From positions 1-37,100 of the forward strand of contig DATMES010000047.1 in assembly GCA_035556555.1 (NCBI GenBank): a stretch of 37,100 nucleotides of DNA. Direction: 5' to 3'. The notes beneath the pieces were generated by a model that saw only the letters and a list, made by a program, of their open reading frames with translations, did no database searches and was not told the DNA's origin. Positions 8,363 through 15,721 of the stretch are shown here, piece after piece (position 1 is the first letter of the stretch; every line of letters begins with the position of its first letter). This DNA comes from Frankiaceae bacterium. Its GTDB lineage: Bacteria; Actinomycetota; Actinomycetes; BP-191. Both the position numbers and the translations under genes were made by a program.

Positions 8363-8448
8363 GCTGGCTCCTTCGGGCACGGGGCCGCCCCGCGCGGCCG
8401 CGCCCATCGTTTCGGGGTGGCCGCGCTCGGCGCAAGCACCGTGTCCGC

Positions 8449-8919
8449 TCAGAGCCGGGTGTCCTCCTCGTATCTCCGGTTGCACGCGTCCCTCGCCTCC
8501 TGCACCTGGCCCGCCTCCTCCAGGCACTGCGCGAGGTCGCCGATCTCGTCGGTGTGGCTCGCGACGAACGCGATCATCACCACCGCGACGAGCGAGGCGA
8601 GCACGCCGGCGACGATGCCGACGACCGGCAGGACGCGGCTCGACGCCTCGCCGCGGCCGGCGCGCTTGAGGCCCACGATGCCGAGGACGATGGCGAGCAC
8701 GCCGGGGATGACCCCGACGAGGATGAACGCGAACGGCAGCGCGATCAGCCCGAGCACGAGTGACGCGATGCCCATGCCGTTGCGCGGCTGCTGCTGGCCG
8801 TACTGGCCGTAGCCGGGCTGCGCGCCGTACCCCGGGGGCGGCATGGCGTAGCCGGGCTGCGCACCGTAGGCAGGCGGAGGGGGCGGGGGAGGGGGAGGCA
8901 TCTCGGGGGGCGTCGTCAC
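8449..8919 (-). CDS. DUF4190-like membrane protein with proline-rich N-terminus (copy 2)
   Basis: A 156-residue protein. A run of prolines and repeated YGAQPGY units make up the first 45 or so residues; two hydrophobic segments follow (about 50-77 and 89-113), then a charged C-terminus with two cysteines (AQCLEEAGQVQEARDAC). GGAGGTG six bases before GTG fixes the start. It is the first gene of the reverse cluster and diverges from purN. Function unknown; DUF4190 proteins are small actinobacterial membrane proteins. Confidence 0.8.
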   Translation of the reverse strand: MTTPPEMPPPPPPPPPAYGAQPGYAMPPPGYGAQPGYGQYGQQQPRNGMGIASLVLGLIALPFAFILVGVIPGVLAIVLGIVGLKRAGRGEASSRVLPVVGIVAGVLASLVAVVMIAFVASHTDEIGDLAQCLEEAGQVQEARDACNRRYEEDTRL

Positions 8920-8940
8920 GCTGCACCTCCAACGCTCGCC

Positions 8941-8957
8941 GGGTCCCGTACGGACCC
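8941..8957. other. Inverted repeat in the purN divergent promoter region
   Basis: GGGTCC and GGACCC flank a five-base centre (CGTAC). It lies between the divergent DUF4190-like gene and purN, next to a TATCGT -10-like element (8965-8970). An operator or a small hairpin; which one is unknown. Confidence 0.35.
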
Positions 8958-9021
8958 GCTTCGCTATCGTTGCCCTCTCCCGCCCGGTGCAAGCACCCGA
9001 CCTGCTAGGAGCCTCGCCCGC

Positions 9022-9621
9022 GTGACCGCCAGGCTCGTCGTCCTCGTCTCGGGCGGCGGCAGCAACCTCCAGGCCCTCCTCGACGCCTGCGCCGATCCGG
9101 CGTACGGCGCCCGCGTCGTCGCCGTCGGCAGCGATCGAGACGGCATCCGCGGGCTCGAGCGGGCGGAGGCGGCCGACGTGCCGACGTTCGTCATCAGCAT
9201 CAAGGACTGCCGCGACCGCGCGGACTTCGACGACCGGGTGCTCGCGGCGATCGAGTCGTACGAGCCCGACCTCGTCGTCCTCGCCGGCTACATGAAGATC
9301 CTCGGCGCTCACGTCGTCGGGCGCTTCCCCACGGTCAACACGCACCCCGCGCTGCTGCCGTCGTTCCCCGGGGCGTACGCCGTGCGCGACGCCCTGTCGT
9401 ACGGCGTCAAGGTCACCGGCGTCACCGTCCACTTCGCCGACGCGGACGTCGACAGCGGCGCGATCCTCGCCCAGGAGGCGGTGACCGTCCGCGAGGACGA
9501 CGACGAGGAGTCGTTGCACGAACGCATCAAGGTCGTCGAGCGCAGGCTGCTCGCCGACACCGTCGGCCGCGTCGTCCGCGGCGGCTACCGCATCGAGGGA
9601 AGAAAGGTCGTCCTGCCGTGA
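9022..9621 (+). CDS. purN: Phosphoribosylglycinamide formyltransferase
   Basis: Third step of purine synthesis: transfers the formyl group from 10-formyl-THF to GAR. 199 residues, full length. The phosphate-binding loop [12 protein letters not shown] is at 10-21. Catalytic Asn106 and His108 lie in [15 protein letters not shown], and Asp144 lies in [10 protein letters not shown], matching the E. coli enzyme. The GTG start follows TAGGAG at a longish distance. The stop overlaps the purH start by four bases. Confidence 0.96.
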   Translation: MTARLVVLVSGGGSNLQALLDACADPAYGARVVAVGSDRDGIRGLERAEAADVPTFVISIKDCRDRADFDDRVLAAIESYEPDLVVLAGYMKILGAHVVGRFPTVNTHPALLPSFPGAYAVRDALSYGVKVTGVTVHFADADVDSGAILAQEAVTVREDDDEESLHERIKVVERRLLADTVGRVVRGGYRIEGRKVVLP

Positions 9622-11162
9622 CGCAGCGCCCCGTCCGTCGCGCCCTGGTCAGCGTCTACGACAAGACCGGGCTGCTCGACCTGGCCCGCGGTCTCGTCGA
9701 GGCCGGCGTGGAGATCGTCTCGACCGGCTCGACGGCGTCCCAGATCGCCGCCGATGGCCTCCCTGTCACGTCGGTCAGCGACGTCACCGGCTTCCCCGAG
9801 TGCCTCGACGGGCGCGTGAAGACGCTGCACCCCAAGGTGCACGCGGGCATCCTCGCCGACCTGCGCCTGCCGTCCCACGAGACGCAGCTCGCGGAGCTCG
9901 GCGTGGCGCCGTTCGAGCTGGTGGTCGTCAACCTGTACCCGTTCCGCGACACCGTCGCCTCCGGAGCGGCGCCCGACGAGTGCGTCGAGCAGATCGACAT
10001 CGGCGGCCCGACCATGGTCCGCGCGGCGGCCAAGAACCACCCGTCCGTCGCGGTCGTCGTCTCGCCGTCGCGGTACGGCGCCGTCCTCGACGCGGTGCGC
10101 GGCGGGGGGTTCACGCTCGAGCAGCGGCAGGAGCTGGCGGCGGAGGCGTTCGCGCACACGGCGTCGTACGACCTCGCCGTCGCGTCGTGGTTCGCGCAGG
10201 AGATCGTGGGCGGGCCGTGGCCGGCGTTCGCCGGTCAGGCGCTGACCCGCGCCGACGTGCTGCGCTACGGCGAGAACCCGCACCAGCAGGCCGCCCTCTA
10301 CGTCGACCCCGACGTCGCCCCCGGCCTCGCCCAGGCGGTGCAGCTGCACGGCAAGCAGATGTCGTACAACAACTACGTCGACACCGACGCGGCCCGCCGC
10401 GCGGCGTACGACTTCGCCGAGCCGTGCGTCGCGATCGTCAAGCACGCCAACCCGTGCGGCATCGCGGTCGGCGCCGACGTCGCGGAGGCGCATCGCAAGG
10501 CGCACGCCTGCGACCCGGTGTCGGCGTTCGGCGGGGTCATCGCCGTCAACCGGCCCGTCTCCGTCGAGATGGCCAGGCAGGTCGCGGAGATCTTCACCGA
10601 GGTCGTCGTCGCGCCGTCGTACGAGGACGGCGCCGTCGAGGTGCTCGCCGCCAAGCCGTCCATCCGCGTGCTCTCGGCGCCCGACCCCGGGGCGCAGGAC
10701 GTCGACTGGCGGCAGGTCACCGGCGGCGTGCTCGTGCAGACCCGTGACGCCCTCGACGCCCCCGGCGACGACCCGGCGACGTGGGTCGAGCAGACCGGCC
10801 TGTCCGTGGACTCCGACGTGCTGGAGGACCTCGCGTTCGCGTGGCGGGCCTGCCGCGCCGTGAAGTCCAACGCGATCCTGCTCGCCTCCGGCGGCGCCAC
10901 CGTCGGCGTCGGCATGGGCCAGGTCAACCGCGTCGACGCCGCGCGCCTCGCCGTCTCCCGCGCGGGCGACAGGGCGAAGGGCTCCGTGGCTGCGTCGGAC
11001 GCGTTCTTCCCGTTCGCCGACGGCTTCGAGGTGCTGGCCGAGGCCGGCGTCCGGGCCGTCGTGGAGCCGGGTGGGTCGGTGCGCGACGGCGAGGTCGTGG
11101 AGGCGGCGCGGGCCGCGGGTGTGGCGCTGCTGTTCACGGGGACGCGCCATTTCTTCCACTGA
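9618..11162 (+). CDS. purH: Bifunctional AICAR transformylase / IMP cyclohydrolase
   Basis: Last two steps of IMP synthesis. 514 residues, normal length. The N-terminal cyclohydrolase domain (MGS-like) has [20 protein letters not shown] and [12 protein letters not shown]. The C-terminal transformylase domain has RYGENPHQ, the catalytic KHANPCG and FFPFADG. The GTG start overlaps purN. The pentapeptide-repeat gene appears to begin inside its last codons, so purN-purH-pentapeptide-folD looks like one operon. Confidence 0.97.
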   Translation: MTQRPVRRALVSVYDKTGLLDLARGLVEAGVEIVSTGSTASQIAADGLPVTSVSDVTGFPECLDGRVKTLHPKVHAGILADLRLPSHETQLAELGVAPFELVVVNLYPFRDTVASGAAPDECVEQIDIGGPTMVRAAAKNHPSVAVVVSPSRYGAVLDAVRGGGFTLEQRQELAAEAFAHTASYDLAVASWFAQEIVGGPWPAFAGQALTRADVLRYGENPHQQAALYVDPDVAPGLAQAVQLHGKQMSYNNYVDTDAARRAAYDFAEPCVAIVKHANPCGIAVGADVAEAHRKAHACDPVSAFGGVIAVNRPVSVEMARQVAEIFTEVVVAPSYEDGAVEVLAAKPSIRVLSAPDPGAQDVDWRQVTGGVLVQTRDALDAPGDDPATWVEQTGLSVDSDVLEDLAFAWRACRAVKSNAILLASGGATVGVGMGQVNRVDAARLAVSRAGDRAKGSVAASDAFFPFADGFEVLAEAGVRAVVEPGGSVRDGEVVEAARAAGVALLFTGTRHFFH

Positions 11163-11670
11163 CTTCGTCGAGGCCGACCTCATCGAGTGGGAGACGTCGG
11201 GGGAGACGTTCGAGGAGGCCGACTTCTCGAACGCCCGCCTCAACGCGTCGCTGCACACGCGGACGGCGTTCCTGCGCTGCGTGTTCCGGCGTACCAACCT
11301 GTTCGACGCGACGTTCGTCCAGTGCAAGATGACCGGCTCCGTCTTCGAGTCCGCCGAGCTGCGGCCGCTCACCGTGGACGGCGGCGACTGGTCGTACGTC
11401 CGGCTGCGCGGCGCCGACCTGCGCGGGGTGTCGTTCCGCGGCGTACGGCTCTCCGAGGCCGACCTCACCGACGCGGACCTCACCGACTGCGACCTGCGCG
11501 AGTCGGACCTGTCGTACGCCACCCTGCGCGGCGCCACCCTGACCGGCGCCGACCTGCGCGGCGCGAACGTCACCGGCGTCGACCTCTCCGAGCTGCGCCT
11601 CGCCGGCGCGGTGCTCGACGTCGCCCAGGCCATGCAGGTCGCGCGCGGCCTCGGTGCCGTGGTGGAGTGA
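11119..11670 (+). CDS. Pentapeptide-repeat protein
   Basis: A right-handed beta-helix protein built of A(D/N)LxX pentapeptides, dense from about residue 90 to the end ([37 protein letters not shown]), with an irregular N-terminal part (FVEADLIEW...). The start is uncertain: no ATG or GTG lies between the purH stop and the first repeat, so GTG 11119, inside purH, is chosen; an ATT at 11149 is a weaker option. Some pentapeptide proteins mimic DNA and protect gyrase; nothing here proves that role. It sits between purH and folD, four bases before the folD ATG. Confidence 0.75.
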   Translation: MWRCCSRGRAISSTDFVEADLIEWETSGETFEEADFSNARLNASLHTRTAFLRCVFRRTNLFDATFVQCKMTGSVFESAELRPLTVDGGDWSYVRLRGADLRGVSFRGVRLSEADLTDADLTDCDLRESDLSYATLRGATLTGADLRGANVTGVDLSELRLAGAVLDVAQAMQVARGLGAVVE

Positions 11671-11674
11671 CCGT

Positions 11675-12535
11675 ATGACCGCTCGCCTGCTGCCGGGTGC
11701 CCCTGTCGCGGAGGCCGTGTACGCGGACCTCGCGCCCCGCATCGAGAAGCTCGCCGCCAACGGCCGTCCGCCCGGCCTCGGCACGATCCTCGTCGGCGAC
11801 GACTCCGCGAGCGCCGGCTACATCCGCATGAAGATGGACAAGGCGGCCTCGCTCGGCATCGCGTCGCCGCACGAGCACCTCGGTGCGGACGCGACGCAGG
11901 CCGACCTCGTCGCGGCGATCCGGCGCATGAACGACGCGGCCGAGGTCGACGCGATGCTCGTCCAGCACCCGACGCCGCCGCAGATCGACTTCGAGGCCGC
12001 GCTGCTGCAGATGGACCCCGACAAGGACGTCGACGGCCTCCACCCGGTCAACATGGGCCGCCTCGCGCTGGGGCTGTCCGGCCCGGTGCCCTGTACGCCC
12101 GCCGGCATCGAGGCGCTGCTCGCGCACTACGACATTCCCGTGTCGGGCCGCGAGGTCTGCATCCTCGGCCGCGGCACGACGCTCGGCCGCCCGCTGGCGT
12201 TGCTGCTGTCGCAGAAGCGCCCCACCGCGAACGCCGCCGTCACCGTCGTGCACACCGGCGTCCCCGACTGGGGGCGCTACACCCGCCGCGCGGAGATCGT
12301 CGTCGCGGCGGCGGGCGTACCCGGGATCCTGCAGCCCGAGCACGTCTCGCCGGGCGCGACCGTCGTGGGGGGCGGGGTGCGCTACGAGGGGAAGCGCCTG
12401 CTCCCCGACGTGGACGAGTCGTGCGAGGCGGTCGCGGGCGCGATCACGCCGCGCGTCGGCGGCGTAGGCCCGACGACTGTGGCGATGCTGTTCAAGAACT
12501 GCGTCGAGGCCGCGGAGCGCCGCGCCTCAGCCTGA
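11675..12535 (+). CDS. folD: Methylenetetrahydrofolate dehydrogenase / cyclohydrolase
   Basis: Interconverts 5,10-methylene-, methenyl- and 10-formyl-THF, supplying the formyl donor used by PurN and PurH just upstream. 286 residues. Catalytic Lys53 (YIRMK), Gln97 and Asp118 (DPDKDVDG) are in the expected places; PCTPAG and GRGTTLGRP are the dinucleotide-domain motifs. Divergent points: the usual VQLPLP is VQHPTP, and the LDVG motif of the last strand is VVGGGV. All three catalytic residues remain, so it is probably active. ATG 11675 follows GGTGGAG. Confidence 0.92.
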   Translation: MTARLLPGAPVAEAVYADLAPRIEKLAANGRPPGLGTILVGDDSASAGYIRMKMDKAASLGIASPHEHLGADATQADLVAAIRRMNDAAEVDAMLVQHPTPPQIDFEAALLQMDPDKDVDGLHPVNMGRLALGLSGPVPCTPAGIEALLAHYDIPVSGREVCILGRGTTLGRPLALLLSQKRPTANAAVTVVHTGVPDWGRYTRRAEIVVAAAGVPGILQPEHVSPGATVVGGGVRYEGKRLLPDVDESCEAVAGAITPRVGGVGPTTVAMLFKNCVEAAERRASA

Positions 12536-12540
12536 CCCGC

Positions 12541-12617
12541 CCCCACAGAAATGATCACCTGTGTCCCCTGGGCGACCCGCGTACGCGGGCCCCGGGGACA
12601 CAGGTGATCGTTGTGGG
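12541..12617. repeat. Hairpin repeat family B, copy 1 (B1)
   Basis: Sixteen-base perfect arms: GATCACCTGTGTCCCC at 12553-12568 and its complement at 12594-12609. An inner 14-base palindrome CCCGCGTACGCGGG sits at 12576-12589, and an outer CCCACA/TGTGGG pair extends the structure. It lies just after folD at a convergent junction. The same arm sequence recurs at 27668-27742. Confidence 0.8.
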
Positions 12618-12645
12618 CTTCGGGCCGGCGCCGCGACGGCGCGAG

Positions 12646-12698
12646 CGTTCGGGGTGCGTTTTGCGCTTTTTCGCCGCACGAGGCGCAACCCGGTTGCG
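12646..12698 (+). repeat. Dispersed repeat family C, copy 1 (C1)
   Basis: A 53-base element that matches the reverse complement of 15546-15598 at 48 positions by eye. It contains the hairpin pair GTGCG/CGCAC around CTTTTTCGC and a near-palindrome CGCAACCCGGTTGCG. Both copies lie at convergent gene junctions, suggesting a terminator role. Confidence 0.8.
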
Positions 12699-12742
12699 TC
12701 GGTCGCGCACAGGGTGATCGTCGAGCCAGGGGTGAAGCGGAC

Positions 12743-13438
12743 CTAGCCGGAGCGGCGCTCGCCGGCGCCGGCGCCGGCGGACACCGCGTGGCCGTTGTTG
12801 CCGGGCTGGGGCTGCTGCGGCACCGCGGGGGCGGGGGGCGTGTCGGGGAGGGGGCGTACGACGCCGGCGGCGATGACCTCGTTGGCCAGCTTGGCGCGGC
12901 GGTTGGTGCCCTCCGGGATGCGGAACTTCTGGTACAGCCGCAGCAGGTGTTGCTTGACCGCGGCCTCGGTGACGACGAGCTCCTCGGCGATCTCCCGCGC
13001 GGAGGCGGGCGCCACGAACGCGTCCTGGCGCAGCGCCGGCCGGCACAGCGCCGTGAGGACCTCCAGCTCGCGGCGGGTGAGGTCGGGGGCGGTGATGCGG
13101 CGCAGCTCCATCGTGTCGGAGGCGGCCACGGCCACGCCGTCGTCCAGCTCCTCGATGCCGCCGACGCGGGCCCGCGCGGTGCCGAACGACACGACGTCGC
13201 CGTCGCGCAGGATGCGGCGGCCGACGGGGCGGCCGTTGACGCGCGTGCCGTTGGTCGACAGGCCCAGGTCGGCGATGTAGACGTGCGGCCCGCGGCGGAC
13301 GAGCTCGGCGTGCAGCCGGGAGACCGTCGGGTCCTCGAGCGCGATGTCGACTCCCGCGCCACGGCCGACCGTGGTCACGTCGTCCTTCAGGTCGAAGACG
13401 GAACCGTTGTCTTCGATACGCAGGAACGGAGCGGGCAC
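12743..13438 (-). CDS. FHA-domain protein with C-terminal LuxR-like helix-turn-helix
   Basis: Putative phospho-dependent DNA-binding regulator, 231 residues. The FHA domain spans about 5-90 with the phosphothreonine-binding residues Arg26 (TVGRG), Ser40/His43 (SRLH) and Asn63 (STNGT). A GerE/LuxR-like helix-turn-helix follows at about 120-190 (LTRRELEVL, AREIAEELVVTEAAVKQHLLRLY). The tail is Pro/Gln-rich. The GTG at 13438 is fixed by AGGAGG (13447-13452) eight bases upstream. It diverges from citrate synthase, so it may act on the shared control region and be governed by a Ser/Thr kinase (inference). Confidence 0.85.
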   Translation of the reverse strand: MPAPFLRIEDNGSVFDLKDDVTTVGRGAGVDIALEDPTVSRLHAELVRRGPHVYIADLGLSTNGTRVNGRPVGRRILRDGDVVSFGTARARVGGIEELDDGVAVAASDTMELRRITAPDLTRRELEVLTALCRPALRQDAFVAPASAREIAEELVVTEAAVKQHLLRLYQKFRIPEGTNRRAKLANEVIAAGVVRPLPDTPPAPAVPQQPQPGNNGHAVSAGAGAGERRSG

Positions 13439-13527
13439 GACGACGACCTCCTGAGCGAGTCTGACCGCGCGGTGATGCGCGACTCCCCCCATCGGTACCC
13501 CGTCACGACGTGCGGCACACCCGCGCG

Positions 13528-13540
13528 TTTCGCGGCGAAA
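13528..13540. promoter_or_regulatory. Palindrome upstream of citrate synthase
   Basis: TTTCGC-G-GCGAAA, a perfect 6+6 inverted repeat, 12 bases upstream of the candidate -10 of citrate synthase and in the divergent region shared with the FHA-HTH gene. It is a plausible operator; no experimental link is known to me. Confidence 0.4.
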
Positions 13541-13552
13541 ACACGCCGGTCG

Positions 13553-13558
13553 TAGACT
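13553..13558 (+). promoter_or_regulatory. Candidate -10 element for citrate synthase
   Basis: TAGACT fits TANNNT and lies 26 bases before the chosen ATG. No clear -35 box. Confidence 0.4.
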
Positions 13559-13584
13559 CCCCCGGACCGGGAAGGGTGAGGGAG

Positions 13585-14718
13585 ATGGTGGACAAGCCCG
13601 CGAAGGGCCTGGCTGACGTCGTCGCCGCGTCGACGGCGCTCTCGGACATCGACGGCCGCGCCGGGCGGCTCTTCTACCGCGGCTACGACATCCACGACCT
13701 CGCGGGGCGGATCTCGTTCGAGGAGTGCGTCCACCTCCTGCTGCGCGGCACGCTGCCGACGCGCGAAGAGCTGTCGGCGCTGGAGGAGGAGCTGGCGGCG
13801 GCCCGTACGCTGCCCGCGCTCGTCGACGACGTGGCGTCCCGCCTCGGCGACGCCACGCCGATGGAGGCGCTCCGTACGCTGCTCTCCCTCGTCGGTCACA
13901 GCGACACCGACCGCGACTCCAACGACGCCGACGCCAACCAGCGCAAGGCCGTACGCCTCGTCGCCCAGATGCCGCTGCTGGTGGCGAGGTTCGAGCACGC
14001 CCGGCGCGGCACGCAGATGCCGCCCGCCGACCCGGCGCTGGGCACCGCGGGCAACTTCCTGCTGCAGATCACCGGCCGGATGCCGTCGGAGCGCGCGGTT
14101 GCGGCGTTCGACGAGTGCCTGGTGCTCCACGCCGACCACACGATGAACGCCTCGACGTTCGCCGCCCGCGTCTGCGCGGCGACGCTGTCCGACATGCACT
14201 CCGCGGTCGTCGCCGCGATCGGCACCCTCAAAGGCCCGCTGCACGGCGGCGCCAACGAGGCCGTCATGAAGTCGCTCCAGCAGATCGGCGACCCGGCGAA
14301 GGTCGAGGAGTTCGTCCGCGCCGAGCTCGCCGCGGGCAAGAAGCTCATGGGCTTCGGACACCGCGTCTACAAGACCGAGGACCCGCGCGCCACGCACCTG
14401 CGCCGGCTCTCGAAGGAACTCGCGGAGGAGTCGGGCGACGACACGTACTACCGGATGTCGCTCGACATGGAGCGCATCGTGCTGGAGGTCAAGGGCCTCT
14501 ACCCCAACGTCGACTTCTTCGCCGCGTCGGTCTACGCGGCGCTCGGCATCCCGACCGACCTGTTCACGCCGGTCTTCGCGGTGTCGCGCATGTCGGGCTG
14601 GACGGCGCACGTCGTCGAGCAGCACGCCGACAACCGCCTGATCCGCCCCGACAGCGAGTACGTCGGCCCGCGCGACCAGAAGTGGGTCCCGATCGACGAG
14701 CGCACGTCATCAACGTGA
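13585..14718 (+). CDS. Citrate synthase (type II fold, short actinobacterial/methylcitrate-synthase-like form)
   Basis: Condenses oxaloacetate with acetyl-CoA (or propionyl-CoA) to citrate (or 2-methylcitrate). 377 residues, the length of the short citrate/methylcitrate synthase group. Key residues: His185 (LHADHTMNAS), His220 (GPLHGGANEAV), His259 (GFGHRVYKTEDPRA) and the C-terminal SRMSGWTAHVVEQ. ATG 13585 follows a purine-rich GAAGGGTGAGGGAG; GTG 13588 is an alternative. The stop overlaps the ACT gene by GTGA. Whether it prefers acetyl- or propionyl-CoA cannot be told; the B12 mutase context makes the question real. Confidence 0.93.
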   Translation: MVDKPAKGLADVVAASTALSDIDGRAGRLFYRGYDIHDLAGRISFEECVHLLLRGTLPTREELSALEEELAAARTLPALVDDVASRLGDATPMEALRTLLSLVGHSDTDRDSNDADANQRKAVRLVAQMPLLVARFEHARRGTQMPPADPALGTAGNFLLQITGRMPSERAVAAFDECLVLHADHTMNASTFAARVCAATLSDMHSAVVAAIGTLKGPLHGGANEAVMKSLQQIGDPAKVEEFVRAELAAGKKLMGFGHRVYKTEDPRATHLRRLSKELAEESGDDTYYRMSLDMERIVLEVKGLYPNVDFFAASVYAALGIPTDLFTPVFAVSRMSGWTAHVVEQHADNRLIRPDSEYVGPRDQKWVPIDERTSST

Positions 14719-15209
14719 CCGACGAGGTGACCGAGCCGGTCGACCTGACGGTCGAGTCGACGCCGCTCGTCCCCGAGGGCAGCTCGGTCTACGTCGTCGA
14801 CTGGGAGTCCGCTCCCGACCTCGGGCCGATCCTCGACAACACCCACCTCGCCGTGGCGGCGTACCCCGCGGGCTTCACGCCGCCGCCGCTGGAGGGGTTC
14901 TCGGTCGTCATCCGCGCCGACGACGAGACGACGGTCGTCTGCGCGGAGTCCGAGCTCGAACACCTCGACACCCCGGTGTCGTACGAGGGGAGCTGGCGGC
15001 GGATCACGTTCCCCGGGCCGCTGCCGTGGGAGCTCGTCGGCTTCCTCGCCGACGTCGCCGGGCGCCTCGCCTCGGCGGGCATCCCGCTCGCCGCGATGGC
15101 CGGCTTCTCGACCGACCACGTGCTCGTCCGCGCCGCCCACGCCGACCTCGCCGTCGAGGTGCTGCGCGGCCACTCGCCGCCCGCGCGCCGCCCCGGCACC
15201 ACCCCATGA
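14715..15209 (+). CDS. ACT-domain protein (CASTOR/COG3602-like) coupled to citrate synthase
   Basis: A 164-residue putative amino-acid-sensing protein. The C-terminal two thirds resemble the COG3602/CASTOR-type ACT family: FSVVIRADDETTVVC, then WRRITFPGPLPWELVGFL, then LASAGIPLAAMAGFSTDHVLV. The N-terminal part (LTVESTPLVPEGSSVY...) is unlike the textbook family. The GTG overlaps the citrate synthase stop by four bases, so its expression is tied to that enzyme. A regulatory ligand-binding role is inferred, not shown. Confidence 0.7.
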   Translation: MTDEVTEPVDLTVESTPLVPEGSSVYVVDWESAPDLGPILDNTHLAVAAYPAGFTPPPLEGFSVVIRADDETTVVCAESELEHLDTPVSYEGSWRRITFPGPLPWELVGFLADVAGRLASAGIPLAAMAGFSTDHVLVRAAHADLAVEVLRGHSPPARRPGTTP

Positions 15210-15265
15210 GCTCACCCCGCGACGCCGCTCGCTGCGCTCACGCCGCCGCGGGGGCCCCGAAGTGA
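15206..15265 (+). CDS. Possible 19-codon coupling ORF between the ACT and DUF3017 genes
   Basis: ATG at 15206 overlaps the ACT gene stop (ATGA). Its TGA (15263-15265) overlaps the GTG of the DUF3017 gene (GTGA). The 19-residue product MSSPRDAARCAHAAAGAPK has no recognisable function, and the DNA forms a strong GC-rich hairpin. It may simply carry ribosomes to the next gene, which has no ribosome-binding site of its own. Confidence 0.3.
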   Translation: MSSPRDAARCAHAAAGAPK

Positions 15266-15534
15266 GTCGTACGGCCCGCATCGCGAACGAGCTGCCCGCC
15301 CTCGCCGTCGTCGCGCTGGGCCTCGGCGGGATCGTGTACGCCGCGGCGTTCCACTACTGGCGGCGCGGCCTCTACGTCGTCGCCGCCGCCTGCGTCGTCG
15401 GCGCGCTGCTGCGCCTCGCGCTGCCCGCCCGCCGCGTCGGCTCGCTCGCCGTCCGCAGCAAGGGCGTGGACGTCGTCACGCTGCTCGTGCTGGGCGCCGC
15501 GCTGGCGTTCCTCGCGGGCGCCGTACCGGCCTGA
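15262..15534 (+). CDS. DUF3017 small membrane protein
   Basis: A 90-residue membrane protein with three hydrophobic segments (about 13-28, 36-54 and 69-88) and a basic loop, typical of the actinobacterial DUF3017 family, which commonly lies close to folD and mdh. The GTG start has no good Shine-Dalgarno and depends on coupling to the preceding short frame. Function unknown. Confidence 0.75.
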   Translation: MSRTARIANELPALAVVALGLGGIVYAAAFHYWRRGLYVVAAACVVGALLRLALPARRVGSLAVRSKGVDVVTLLVLGAALAFLAGAVPA

Positions 15535-15545
15535 CCCGTCACCTG

Positions 15546-15598
15546 CGCAACCCGGTTGCGGCCCGTGCGGCGAAAAAGCGCACAACGCAGCCCGAACG
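15546..15598 (-). repeat. Dispersed repeat family C, copy 2 (C2)
   Basis: Reverse-oriented copy of C1 (48 of 53 positions by eye), 12 bases after the DUF3017 stop and convergent with the M14 peptidase gene. The GTGCG-GCGAAAAAG-CGCAC hairpin with its A-rich loop is intact. Confidence 0.8.
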
Positions 15599-15644
15599 GC
15601 TCGGGGCCTGCCTACGCCCGTCCGGACACGTGGCCAACCTTGAC

Positions 15645-15685
15645 GCTCACCCGCCGGGCTCGAGCGTGGTGATCTTCAAAGAACG
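15645..15685 (-). repeat. Dispersed repeat family D, copy 1 (D1)
   Basis: A 41-base element on the reverse strand that matches 25539-25579 at 37 positions by eye. It contains TGAAGATCACCACGCTCGAG and a short ACGCTC/GAGCGT hairpin. Read on the reverse strand it lies 36 bases after the M14 peptidase stop; its sister copy also lies downstream of a stop in the same sense. Confidence 0.75.
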
Positions 15686-15721
15686 CGCGGTTCTGGCGCT
15701 GGTCCCGGCGGCCGTACCCGG

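Noticed and set aside
9585-11633. A 682-codon reverse-strand open frame opposite purN-purH
   Set aside because: Purely a high-GC shadow of purH and the pentapeptide gene.
12541-12742. CRISPR-like array from the repeated words in the folD downstream gap
   Set aside because: Only inverted, not direct, repeats of this length; no regular spacers and no cas genes.
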